Shown piece by piece: positions 6,972-15,734 of a DNA stretch of 48,078 nt. The stretch is from DASSNR01 sp036278935. GTDB taxonomy: Bacteria > Gemmatimonadota > Gemmatimonadetes > Gemmatimonadales > Gemmatimonadaceae. A program made the translations under genes and the position numbers. The stretch lies in NCBI GenBank assembly GCA_036278935.1, contig DASUKA010000030.1, positions 1 to 48,078 on the forward strand, given 5' to 3'. The notes below the pieces were generated by a model. That model searched no databases. It had not been told where the DNA came from and saw only the letters and a program-made list of their open reading frames with translations. The first letter of the stretch is position 1, and each line of letters begins with the position of its first letter.

Positions 6972-9254
6972 GTGGACGCACTCTTCCAATTCTTCTTCAA
7001 GTACCGCCCCATCGTCTTCGAGCAGGGCAGGGTCGTGTTCGATGCGTCCTGGCTCGTGCGCCTCGTGGTGGTGGTGGCTGCGGCGGTGTCGCTGGCGGCG
7101 GTGTTCACGTCCGTTCGCATGCGTGCACGCCGCGCGGTGCGCGACCGCTGGTGGCTGGGCGGGATCCGCACATTGGCGGTGGTGCTGCTGGCGGTACTCC
7201 TGCTGCATCCGGCGCTGCTCGTCTCCACCGCTGTGCCGCAGCGTAACGTCGTGGGCGTGGTTGTCGACGATTCGCGAAGCATGCGCGTGCCGGACATGGA
7301 CGGGCGTACGCGAGCGGACGTGGTGCGATCGCTCCTGGCGGGCTCCAACGGCTCGCTCTACCGCGCGCTCGCCCGGAAATTCGTCGTGCGCTTCTATCGC
7401 CTTAGCGACGGCGGGAGCCGCGTGACCGGTCTCGCGGATCTGGCGTTCGATGGCACGCGCACACGCATCGCGCCCGCGCTCGACGGCGTGCGCCAGGAGC
7501 TGGCCGGGGTGCCGGTCGCGGGACTCGTCCTCGTGAGCGACGGCGCCGACAATGCGTCCGACTCGCTCACGCAGACGCTGCTCTCACTCAATGCGCGGCG
7601 ACTGCCCGTGTTCACCGTCGGCATGGGGCAGGAGCACTGGGCCAGGGACATCGAGGTGCGCCGGGTGGATGCGCCGCGCGAGGTGCTCGAAGGCGCGTCG
7701 CTGGTGGTGAGCATCGAGATCGCACAGCGGGGATTCGGCGGGCGCACCGTGCAGTTGGTGGCGGAGGACAGCGGCCACATCGTGAACAGAAAGTCCATCA
7801 CGCTCCCGTCCGGCGGCGAGGTGACCACGGCGCGTGTGCGCATCCCCACCAGCACGCCCGGTGCGCACCTCCTGACCTTCCGCATCGCGCCGGAGGCGGG
7901 CGAGATGGTCACGCGGAACAACGCGCGCTCCGTGCTGGTAGCCGTGCGCAACCGGCGGGACAAGATTCTCTATATCGAGGGCGAGCCGCGCTTTGAGCTG
8001 AAATTCGTGCGCATGGCGGTGGATCAGGATCCGAATCTTCAGCTCGTGACCATGCTGCGCACGGCCAAGGATCGCTTTCTGCGGCTGGGCGTGGACGACA
8101 GCCTCGAGCTCGTGGCCGGCTTCCCACGCACGCGTGAAGAGCTGTACGCGTATCGCGGCATCGTGCTGGGCAGCATCGAGGCAAGCTTCTTCACGCTCGA
8201 CCAGCTGCGCATGATCGCCGATTTCGTGAGCCAGCGCGGCGGCGGCCTCCTCATGCTCGGCGGGCGCAAGTCGTTCGCCGAGGGCGGGTACGCGGGCACG
8301 CCCCTGGCCGACGTCCTTCCCGTGCAGCTCCCGGCCGATCGCAACGGGAAGCCGGCGTTCCATCAGGTGCAGGTCTCTCTCACGCCCGCCGGCGCGGCCG
8401 CGGCGGCCATGCTCGTCGCCGGGAGCGACACGGCCTCCGCCGCACGCTGGAAGCACATGCCGGTGGTGACGAGCATGAACCAGGTGACGCGCGCGAAGCC
8501 CGGCGCTACGACACTGCTCACCGGCACCGCGCCCGGCTCTCACGACCACGGCATCGTGCTGGCGTATCAGCGCTACGGCCATGGGAAGGCGTTCGCCTTT
8601 CCCATCCAAGACTCATGGCAGTGGCAGATGGATGCCAAGGTCCCCGTCGGCGACCCCACCTACCGCACCTTCTGGCGTCAGATGCTGCGGTGGCTGGTGA
8701 GCGATGTGCCGGGGCGCGTGACCGTCACCACTGCCACCGATCAGACCGCCCCGGGCGAGCCGGTGCAGCTGAACGCGCAGGTGACCGACAAGCAGTATCT
8801 GGCGCTCAACAGCGCCCAGGTGACCGCCGCCATCCACGGGCCGGAGGACTCCGTGAGGCAACTGCCGCTGGAGTGGTCCGTGACACGGGATGGCGCGTAT
8901 CATGCGGCATTTACGCCGTCCGTGCCCGGCGTCTATCGCGTGCAGGTGACGGCTCGCTCGCGTACCGATACGGTGATGAGCGATCCCACCTTCGTGCGGG
9001 TGGGCGATATCGCGACCGAGGCCTTCGGCGCGGAGCAGCATGCCGCGCTGCTCCGCCGCATCGCCGAGGAGACGGGCGGACGGTACTACACAGCCGCCAA
9101 CGCAGGCGCGTTGGCGAACGACCTGGTCTATTCCGCGAGCGGGAACACGGTGGTGCAGCGACTGGATTTATGGGACATGCCGATCCTGCTCATCGTGCTG
9201 CTCGGGCTTCTCGTCGGGGAGTGGGGCTACCGCCGCGCGCGGGGGTGGGTCTGA
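6972..9254 (+). CDS. VWA and glutamine-amidotransferase-like domain membrane protein
   Basis: A 760-residue protein beginning with two membrane helices (about 28-46 and 63-82). A von Willebrand A-like domain follows with an intact MIDAS DxSxS motif (D99, S101, S103 in VVDDSRSM). The middle has a class I glutamine-amidotransferase-like fold (RGGGLLMLGGRKSFAEGG) without an obvious catalytic triad, as is common in this family. A beta-sandwich and a C-terminal membrane helix (LDLWDMPILLIVLLGLLVG) close it. The GTG at 6972-6974 is chosen because upstream codons overlap non-conserved sequence. First gene of the MoxR/Bat block; its stop overlaps the next start. It probably works in a periplasmic complex with the other VWA proteins. 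Confidence 0.85.
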   Translation: MDALFQFFFKYRPIVFEQGRVVFDASWLVRLVVVVAAAVSLAAVFTSVRMRARRAVRDRWWLGGIRTLAVVLLAVLLLHPALLVSTAVPQRNVVGVVVDDSRSMRVPDMDGRTRADVVRSLLAGSNGSLYRALARKFVVRFYRLSDGGSRVTGLADLAFDGTRTRIAPALDGVRQELAGVPVAGLVLVSDGADNASDSLTQTLLSLNARRLPVFTVGMGQEHWARDIEVRRVDAPREVLEGASLVVSIEIAQRGFGGRTVQLVAEDSGHIVNRKSITLPSGGEVTTARVRIPTSTPGAHLLTFRIAPEAGEMVTRNNARSVLVAVRNRRDKILYIEGEPRFELKFVRMAVDQDPNLQLVTMLRTAKDRFLRLGVDDSLELVAGFPRTREELYAYRGIVLGSIEASFFTLDQLRMIADFVSQRGGGLLMLGGRKSFAEGGYAGTPLADVLPVQLPADRNGKPAFHQVQVSLTPAGAAAAAMLVAGSDTASAARWKHMPVVTSMNQVTRAKPGATTLLTGTAPGSHDHGIVLAYQRYGHGKAFAFPIQDSWQWQMDAKVPVGDPTYRTFWRQMLRWLVSDVPGRVTVTTATDQTAPGEPVQLNAQVTDKQYLALNSAQVTAAIHGPEDSVRQLPLEWSVTRDGAYHAAFTPSVPGVYRVQVTARSRTDTVMSDPTFVRVGDIATEAFGAEQHAALLRRIAEETGGRYYTAANAGALANDLVYSASGNTVVQRLDLWDMPILLIVLLGLLVGEWGYRRARGWV

Positions 9255-10249
9255 TGCTCGCGGCGGCAGCGATGTTGTGTGCAGCGTTCGCGGCGGCCCA
9301 AGCTCCCGTGCCGATGAGCTACGTGCTGATCATTGCGGGTGTGGGTGGCGCACCGGAGTACACGCAGGAGTTCTACCAGGAGGGGATGCGCATGGCCAAC
9401 GCGGCGCACACGAAGTACGGGGTGCCGGACAGCGCCATCGTCTTCCTGGCGGAGAACCCCGCGCGCGACCCGCAGCACATCCGGGGCCTCTCTACACGTG
9501 CGGGCGTGCAGAAGGCGTTTGCCCACATTGCCGCAACCGCGAAGCCGGGCGATCTGGTGTTCGTCCTGCTCATCGGCCACGGCAGTGCGCAGAGCGAGCA
9601 GTCGCGCTTCAACCTGCCGGGTCCGGACATGACCGCCGCCGATTTCGCGCGGTTGCTGAAGCCGCTCCGCGCGCAGCGCGTGGCCTTCGTGAATGCCGCG
9701 AGCGCCAGCGCCGATTTCGTGCCGGCGCTCTCGGCCAAGAACCGCGCCATTATCACCGCCACCTCGTCGGTGCACGAGCGCAACGAGACGCGATTCGCCG
9801 CGCCCTTCGTTGACGCCTACGCCGGAGACGGCGCGGATGCGGACAAGGACGGGCGCGTCTCGCTGCTCGAGGCGTTCACGTACGCACGCCGCGAAGTGAT
9901 GCGCGATTACCACGCGGGGAACGAGCTGCAGACCGAGCATGCGATGCTGGACGACAACGGCGACGGGAAGGGCACCGGCACTCCGGGCGCGCGCACGCCG
10001 GACGGTGGACTGTCGTCGCGCCTCTTTCTGGGCGGCGGTGCGGCCGCGACGACCGTCGCGGCCTCCCACGATCCACGCGTGGCCGCGCTCGTGCAGCACA
10101 AGGACTCGCTGGAGGCGAAGATCGATGCGTTGCGCCGGCGCAAGGCCTCGATGGATTCCACGGCGTACGAGCATGCCATGGAGGCGCTGTTGCTCGACCT
10201 GGCCACCACGAACCAGGCGATCAAGCCGGACAGCGGAGGGGTGCCGTGA
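9254..10249 (+). CDS. Caspase/peptidase-C13-like protein with lost catalytic cysteine
   Basis: A 331-residue protein with a signal peptide (about 1-16). The fold follows the legumain/caspase pattern: a YVLIIAGVGG strand, the catalytic-type histidine H109 in LLIGHGS, then the strand QRVAFVNAASASAD, where the usual DxC gives N147-A-A149. The nucleophile cysteine is therefore absent and a protease function is doubtful. A canonical EF-hand loop DADKDGRVSLLE (195-206) places acidic residues at 1, 3, 5 and 12, and a second partial DDNGDG loop lies at 233-238. The start ATG overlaps the preceding TGA, and the stop overlaps the next GTG. A calcium-dependent scaffold or a pseudo-enzyme are both possible. 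Confidence 0.75.
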   Translation: MLAAAAMLCAAFAAAQAPVPMSYVLIIAGVGGAPEYTQEFYQEGMRMANAAHTKYGVPDSAIVFLAENPARDPQHIRGLSTRAGVQKAFAHIAATAKPGDLVFVLLIGHGSAQSEQSRFNLPGPDMTAADFARLLKPLRAQRVAFVNAASASADFVPALSAKNRAIITATSSVHERNETRFAAPFVDAYAGDGADADKDGRVSLLEAFTYARREVMRDYHAGNELQTEHAMLDDNGDGKGTGTPGARTPDGGLSSRLFLGGGAAATTVAASHDPRVAALVQHKDSLEAKIDALRRRKASMDSTAYEHAMEALLLDLATTNQAIKPDSGGVP

Positions 10250-12900
10250 GGCGCGCGCCGCGGCTCGCTGCGCTGCTGATGCTCTGCGCGAGTGGCGCGT
10301 GGAGCTGCGCGCGTGCGCAGGACGACGCTGGCGCGCTCCATCATGCGCAGGCGGCGTATCAAACGGGACAGTATGACGCGGCCATCAAGGAATTCACGAG
10401 CCTCTCCCGGCGGCCGAACGCTTCCGTCGCCAGCCGCCGCGGGCTGCTGCGCGCGCTGCTCGAAGTCGGCCGGTTGGACGAGGCGGAGCGCGCGGCACGC
10501 ACCTTGGTCACCGCGCCGGACGGCGTGCAACTGCAAGGCTCGCTCGGCCGGATTCTCCTCGTCCGCGGGCAACTCGATGCCGCGCAACGGGCGTTCACCG
10601 CCGCAGTGCGGGGTGGTGCGAGCGACAGCCTGACGGCCAGCGTGGAGCTGGGCGTCATCCACTGGATGCGCGGACAGCGGAGCGCGGCGCGTCCCATCTT
10701 CGAGCACTTCATCGACGTGTACAACGCGCGCCACGCGCAGCTCACCGCCGCGGAGTTGACCGCTGTGGGGATCGCGTGCCGTTACCTGGGCGCCGAGCAA
10801 CCGGAGCTGTTCAAGGACGCCATCAAGGCGTTCGACGAGGCGATCGCGCGCGACAGCACGGCGCTGGAGCCGCGCCTGCAGGAGGCTGATCTCTTCCTGG
10901 CCAAGCACAACGACGCCGACGCGCAGACGGCAATCGCCGCGGTGCTCTCGCGCAACCCCTCGCAGCCGCGCGCGCTGCTCGCGCTCGCGCATCGGCTCGC
11001 CAACGACGGACAGCCCGGCGTCATGGCGACGCTCCGGCAGGCGCTGGCTGTCAACCCGCGGCTCACCAGCGCCCAGACGTTTCTGGCGCAGCTCCTGCTC
11101 GACACCGAGGACTATCCGGGCGCCATCGGCGCCGCAGCGAAGGCGCTGGCGGTAGATTCGGCGTCCTCCGATGCGTTGGCAATGGTTGCGGCCGCGCACT
11201 GGCTGCAGGGCGATTCGGCGGGCTTCGACAGCGCGCGCCAGCGAGCGCTGGCGCGCAATCCGCACGACGGCGAGTTCTCCGCCATCATGGGCCGGGTGAT
11301 GGCGCGCAACCGCCTATATGCTCAGGCCACGGACTTCGCCCGCCAGGGTGTGGCGCGTGATTCCACCTCCTGGGATGCGTACGGCGTGCTTGGCCTCAAT
11401 CTGCTGCGCACGGGGCGGATCGGCGAAGGGCGGCGCGATCTCAGCCGAGCATTCGCCGGCGATCCCTACGACGTGCAGATCAAGAATACGCTCGACCTGC
11501 TCGATACCTTCTCGCAGTACACGGAGGTGCGCGTCCCGCACTTCGTGTTCATGATCGAGAAGAAAGACGCCGACGTCATCGCGCTCTACCTGCGCGACCT
11601 GGCGCGGGCCGCCTACGACTCGCTCGCCGCGCGCTACGGCTACCAACTCACGGATGCCGTACGTGTGGAGATGTACCGCAGCCATGCCGATTTCTCCGTC
11701 CGCACCATGGGGCTCCCGGGCATCGGCGCGTTGGGCGTGAGCTTTGGCAATGTGCTGGCTATGGACTCGCCATTCGGGCGCCCGGTGGGCGACTTCAACT
11801 GGGGTTCAACCTTCTGGCATGAGCTGGCGCACGCGTTCACACTGGGGCTGAGCGATCACCGCGTGCCGCGCTGGTTCTCAGAGGGACTGTCGGTGTTCGA
11901 GGAACGCCGCGCGCGTCCCGGATGGGGAGAGCGCGTGACGCCCGACTTCCTGGCGGCGCTCAAGGGCGGGGCGCTGGAGCCGGTGAGCCGGCTGAACGAT
12001 GGCTTCACGCGGCCGCGATACCCGCAGCAGGTCATCCATTCGTACTACGAGGCGTCGCTCGTATGCGAGCTGATCGCGCGCGACCATGGTACGCAGGCGC
12101 TGGTGAGCATGCTCCGCGCGTACCGCGACGGTCTCACCGCGCCGCAGGTGTTCGCCCGTGTCCTGCATACAACGCCGGATGCGTTCGACAAGACCTTCGC
12201 CACCTACCTCCAACAGCGCTTCGGCGAGCGGCTCGGCATCGTGGACGCCCTGCGCCTCCGCGGCGATTCCACGGATGCGATCACCGCCGAACGCGCGGGA
12301 GATGGGCCCTTTGCGGATCGCATGCGGCGCGCGGTGGCGGCGTTCACGGCGGGGCGGCGCGACGAGGCCTTCACCCTCTTCCAGCAGGCCAGAGCCATGT
12401 TCCCCGAGTATACGGCGGGGAAGAGCGCGTACTGGTATCTGAGCCAGCTCGACGAGCAGCGGGGCGACACCGCGGCGGCCATCGCGGCGCTCAAGACGAT
12501 CGTCCGCACGAACGATACGCAGTATGACGCCCATCTGGAGCTCGCCGCACTGCTGCAGAAGACGGGAGATACGGCGAGCGCCGCGCAGGCGCTGGAGGGC
12601 GCGATGTACATCTCGCCCGGCTCTGCCGACGTGCACAAGCAGCTCGCCGGGTTGTACGCCACGCTCGGCAACTGGCCCGGAGCGGTACGCGAACGGCGCG
12701 CGGTACTCGCGCTCGCACCGGTCGATCGGGCCGAAGCGCTCTACCAGCTCGCGCTGGCGCAGTTCCACGGCGGCGACGTGGCCGGCGCTCGGCGTTCGGT
12801 CTTCCTGTCGCTGGAGCAGGCGCCCAACTTCGACCGGGCGCAGGCGCTGCTGCTGCAACTGCAACATGGCGGGCCTCCGCCCGCCGGGAGAGTCCCATGA
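10246..12900 (+). CDS. TPR protein with gluzincin (peptidase MA-like) domain
   Basis: An 884-residue exported protein (signal peptide about 1-24). Residues about 28-410 are tetratricopeptide-like helical repeats. A metallopeptidase domain follows, with H525-E-L-A-H529 and a downstream glutamate E546 in WFSEGLS, the HExxH...E signature of peptidase MA/gluzincins. More TPR units follow (about 690-870). The zinc ligands and catalytic glutamate are all present, so it may be an active protease. It begins with GTG overlapping the previous stop and ends overlapping the DUF4159 start, so it is translated as part of the same module. A role in processing or assembling envelope proteins is inferred; no substrate is known. 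Confidence 0.82.
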   Translation: MRRAPRLAALLMLCASGAWSCARAQDDAGALHHAQAAYQTGQYDAAIKEFTSLSRRPNASVASRRGLLRALLEVGRLDEAERAARTLVTAPDGVQLQGSLGRILLVRGQLDAAQRAFTAAVRGGASDSLTASVELGVIHWMRGQRSAARPIFEHFIDVYNARHAQLTAAELTAVGIACRYLGAEQPELFKDAIKAFDEAIARDSTALEPRLQEADLFLAKHNDADAQTAIAAVLSRNPSQPRALLALAHRLANDGQPGVMATLRQALAVNPRLTSAQTFLAQLLLDTEDYPGAIGAAAKALAVDSASSDALAMVAAAHWLQGDSAGFDSARQRALARNPHDGEFSAIMGRVMARNRLYAQATDFARQGVARDSTSWDAYGVLGLNLLRTGRIGEGRRDLSRAFAGDPYDVQIKNTLDLLDTFSQYTEVRVPHFVFMIEKKDADVIALYLRDLARAAYDSLAARYGYQLTDAVRVEMYRSHADFSVRTMGLPGIGALGVSFGNVLAMDSPFGRPVGDFNWGSTFWHELAHAFTLGLSDHRVPRWFSEGLSVFEERRARPGWGERVTPDFLAALKGGALEPVSRLNDGFTRPRYPQQVIHSYYEASLVCELIARDHGTQALVSMLRAYRDGLTAPQVFARVLHTTPDAFDKTFATYLQQRFGERLGIVDALRLRGDSTDAITAERAGDGPFADRMRRAVAAFTAGRRDEAFTLFQQARAMFPEYTAGKSAYWYLSQLDEQRGDTAAAIAALKTIVRTNDTQYDAHLELAALLQKTGDTASAAQALEGAMYISPGSADVHKQLAGLYATLGNWPGAVRERRAVLALAPVDRAEALYQLALAQFHGGDVAGARRSVFLSLEQAPNFDRAQALLLQLQHGGPPPAGRVP

Positions 12901-13649
12901 GAGTGAAACGCCGGTATGTGCTGGTCGCCCTGGCGGTGACCGCCGCGTCGGCGGCCGCGCAGCGATACCGCATGCGGGGGGACGCGAGTGTCGAGCCGAA
13001 TCCCTCGTACGATGGCCGCTACGCGTTCGTGCGGCTGCGCTACGGCGGGGAGGATTTCCGGTGCTGGAGCAACGAGGGCCCGGGGTGGCATCACGACTAT
13101 CCGGTGGCCGACCGCAATCTCATGAAGATCATGAGCGAGCTCACCACGCTCGACGCACGGTTGGACAGCAGCATGGTGCTGGATGAGGATGATCCGGCGC
13201 TCATGAAGTACCCTATCGCGTATCTCTCCGAGCCTGGCTGCTGGCAACAGACCGACGCGCAGGTGAAGGCGCTGCGGGCATACCTGCTCAAGGGCGGCTT
13301 CCTGATCGTCGACGACTTCAGCATCCGGCGCCACTGGTACAACTTCGTGGAGCAGATGCAGCGCGTGCTCCCCGAGGGGCGCCTTGTGCAGCTCGACGTC
13401 TCCAACCCCGCGTTCCAGTCGTTCTTCGGGGTCCAGTCGTTGGAGATGAGCGGGTACCGGGGGAGGGCGGAGTTCTACGGGATCTACGAGGACAACGATT
13501 CCACCAAGCGGTTGATGGTCGTCGCCAACGCCAACAACGACATCGGCGATTACTGGCAGTGGTCGGCGGAAGGGTTTCTTCCCATTCCGCTCACCAACGA
13601 GGCATACAAGATCGGCGTGAACTATCTGATGTACGGCTTCACACACTGA
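12897..13649 (+). CDS. DUF4159 domain protein
   Basis: A 250-residue protein with an N-terminal signal or anchor (about 5-20). It then shows the DUF4159 features: YAFVRLRYGGEDF, DYPVADRNLMKIMSELT, PIAYLSEPGCW, LLKGGFLIVDDF and a C-terminal EAYKIGVNYLMYGFTH. DUF4159 is a glutamine-amidotransferase-like fold that occurs in MoxR/VWA operons of many phyla; its biochemical function is not known to me. The start overlaps the previous stop (ATGA). The next gene (moxR) follows after 79 bases, the only notable gap in the block apart from the 27 bases before the last gene. Confidence 0.85.
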   Translation: MRVKRRYVLVALAVTAASAAAQRYRMRGDASVEPNPSYDGRYAFVRLRYGGEDFRCWSNEGPGWHHDYPVADRNLMKIMSELTTLDARLDSSMVLDEDDPALMKYPIAYLSEPGCWQQTDAQVKALRAYLLKGGFLIVDDFSIRRHWYNFVEQMQRVLPEGRLVQLDVSNPAFQSFFGVQSLEMSGYRGRAEFYGIYEDNDSTKRLMVVANANNDIGDYWQWSAEGFLPIPLTNEAYKIGVNYLMYGFTH

Positions 13650-13728
13650 TATGAGGCAGTGCGCGGCTCTCACGCGCTGCCCCACCGACCTCCCCCCGAA
13701 ACGCGCCAGACACCACCCGACACCGAGG

Positions 13729-14772
13729 ATGCTCGTGGGAACCACCACTGATGAGAACGTCGCACTCGAGTCCGCTGACGACATCGCGCTGGCGGATCGG
13801 CTGCGTACGGGCACGGCCCAGATCCTGACCGAGATCCGCAAGCTCATCATCGGGCAGGATGCCGTGATCGAGCAGGCGATGATCGCACTCTTCGCCGGCG
13901 GCAACTGTCTGGTTGTGGGCGTCCCCGGGCTGGCCAAGACGCTGCTCATCCAGACCATGGCTCGCGTGCTGGACCTGCGCTTCTCGCGCATCCAGTTCAC
14001 GCCCGATCTCATGCCGAGTGACATCACGGGCACGGACATCATCCAGGATGATCCGGCCACTGGGCAGCGGCGCATGGCCTTCACCCCGGGGCCGATCTTC
14101 GCCAACATCGTGCTTGCCGATGAGATCAATCGCACGCCGCCCAAAACGCAGTCGGCGCTGCTGGAGGCCATGCAGGAGCACCGCGTGACGGTGCAGGGCA
14201 CGACGTACGAGCTCACGGAACCCTTCGCGGTCTTCGCCACGCAGAACCCCATCGAGCTGGAGGGCACGTATCCGCTGCCCGAGGCGCAGCTCGACCGGTT
14301 CATGTTCCAGGTCAACATCGACTACCTCACCGAGCCGCAGGAGGTGGACGTGGTGCGCGCGACGACGGCGATACAGAACCCGCAGTTCACGCACGCCGTG
14401 TCGGGGCGCGACATCGTCGCGTTCCAGCAGCTCGTACGGCGCGTGCCGATCTCCGACCCGGTCGCGCGCTACGCGGTCGCCCTGGCGCGCGCATCCCGCC
14501 CGGTAGCGGCGGATGCCCCCGAGCTCGTACACAAGTGGGTCTCCTACGGCGCCAGCACGCGTGCGGCGCAGTACCTCGTGCTGGGCGGCAAGGCCAGGGC
14601 GCTCATGCGCGGGCGCTATCATGTGAGCTTCGAGGATGTGCGTGCGCTGGCGCATCCGGTGCTGCGGCATCGCGTGCTGCTCAACTTCCACGCGCAATCG
14701 GAGCGTGTGACGAGCGATCAGCTGATCGATCACCTGCTCGAGCGCGTCCAGCCGCCCAGGAGCGGGATGTAA
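13729..14772 (+). CDS. MoxR-family AAA+ ATPase
   Basis: A 347-residue AAA+ ATPase. Walker A is GVPGLAKT (64-71), Walker B VLADE (128-132) followed by INRTPPKTQSALLEAMQE, then sensor 1 FATQNP and the lid domain with the GASTRA motif. MoxR proteins are chaperone-like ATPases that act with VWA proteins in maturation of envelope or metalloprotein complexes; this one is followed by DUF58 and BatA proteins, the usual arrangement. GAGG touches the ATG at 13729 directly, so the in-frame GTG two codons later (13735), six bases from GAGG, is an equally good start. The stop overlaps the DUF58 start (TAATG). Confidence 0.93.
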   Translation: MLVGTTTDENVALESADDIALADRLRTGTAQILTEIRKLIIGQDAVIEQAMIALFAGGNCLVVGVPGLAKTLLIQTMARVLDLRFSRIQFTPDLMPSDITGTDIIQDDPATGQRRMAFTPGPIFANIVLADEINRTPPKTQSALLEAMQEHRVTVQGTTYELTEPFAVFATQNPIELEGTYPLPEAQLDRFMFQVNIDYLTEPQEVDVVRATTAIQNPQFTHAVSGRDIVAFQQLVRRVPISDPVARYAVALARASRPVAADAPELVHKWVSYGASTRAAQYLVLGGKARALMRGRYHVSFEDVRALAHPVLRHRVLLNFHAQSERVTSDQLIDHLLERVQPPRSGM

Positions 14773-15734
14773 TGGCGGAGTGGCGCGGCGGCAGGCGGGA
14801 GCAGGCGATGGAGCCCGATGGCGGCACCAGCGGGGCGGCTGCCGCGCCGGCGGCCTTTCTCGATCCGGTGGTGCTGAGCCGCATCGGGAATCTGGAGCTG
14901 CTCGCGCGCACGGTGGTCGAGGGGTTCATCAACGGCCTGCACCACTCGCCGCACCTCGGCATGTCGCTGGACTTCGCCGAGCACCGGGCGTACATGCCCG
15001 GCGACGACACGCGCCGCATCGACTGGCGCCTGTACGCGCGCACGGATCGGTTCTACATCAAGGAGTTCGAGGCGGACACCAACACCAACTTCAGCGTGCT
15101 GTTGGATGTGTCAGCCTCCATGCGCTACGGCAGCGGTCCGGTGAGCAAGTTGGACTACGCCCGCTTCCTCGCCGCTTGCCTCGCCTACTTCTCGCACGGT
15201 CAGCGCGACCGGGTGGGGCTCGTCACCTTCGACGCGGATATCGTGGAGGTCGTGCCGCCGTCGGCCAAGCACCTCTCCGCGGTGCTCACGTGTCTGGCGC
15301 GCGCCCGCGCCGAGCGCGCCGGACAGCTCGAGGCGCCGCTGCGCAAGCTTGCCGAGCACTTCCGCCGCCGCAGCATGATCCTGCTCATGTCCGATCTGTA
15401 CGCCGAGCCGGACATCGTGCTCGATGCGCTCCGGCATCTGCGGCAGCGCGGCAACGACGTGATGGTCATCCATCTGCTCGACCCCGCCGAGCTGGAATTT
15501 CCATTCGACGGGCCCGGCACGTTCGAGGATGTGGAGACGCACGAGCGGCGCCCCATCGTGCCGGAGTACCTGCGCGAGCCCTATCGCGCCCTGATCCGCG
15601 CGCATGTGGCCGAGCTGGGCCGGCGCTTAGGTGAGCAGGGGATGGACTACGCGATGTTCGATACGTCGTGGCCGCTCGATGTCGCGCTGTTCGATTTTCT
15701 GAGCAAGCGGCAGCGACGCGGGCGGGTGCGCTGA
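14772..15734 (+). CDS. DUF58 (VWA-like) protein
   Basis: A 320-residue soluble protein. The DUF58 signature HRAYMPGDDTRRIDW spans 71-85 and is followed by a VWA-like fold with intact MIDAS at D112, S114 and S116 (LLDVSASM). DUF58 proteins are the standard partner of MoxR ATPases. The start ATG overlaps the moxR stop, and its own stop overlaps the BatA-like start, so three proteins are translationally coupled. No signal peptide or membrane span is visible, so it probably acts in the cytoplasm at the inner face of the membrane with MoxR. The alanine/glycine-rich first 25 residues are low complexity. Confidence 0.92.
   Translation: MAEWRGGRREQAMEPDGGTSGAAAAPAAFLDPVVLSRIGNLELLARTVVEGFINGLHHSPHLGMSLDFAEHRAYMPGDDTRRIDWRLYARTDRFYIKEFEADTNTNFSVLLDVSASMRYGSGPVSKLDYARFLAACLAYFSHGQRDRVGLVTFDADIVEVVPPSAKHLSAVLTCLARARAERAGQLEAPLRKLAEHFRRRSMILLMSDLYAEPDIVLDALRHLRQRGNDVMVIHLLDPAELEFPFDGPGTFEDVETHERRPIVPEYLREPYRALIRAHVAELGRRLGEQGMDYAMFDTSWPLDVALFDFLSKRQRRGRVR

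Noticed and set aside
8615..9253. N-terminal extension of the caspase-like gene
   Set aside because: This is another frame of the VWA protein gene. The signal peptide begins at the ATG at 9254.
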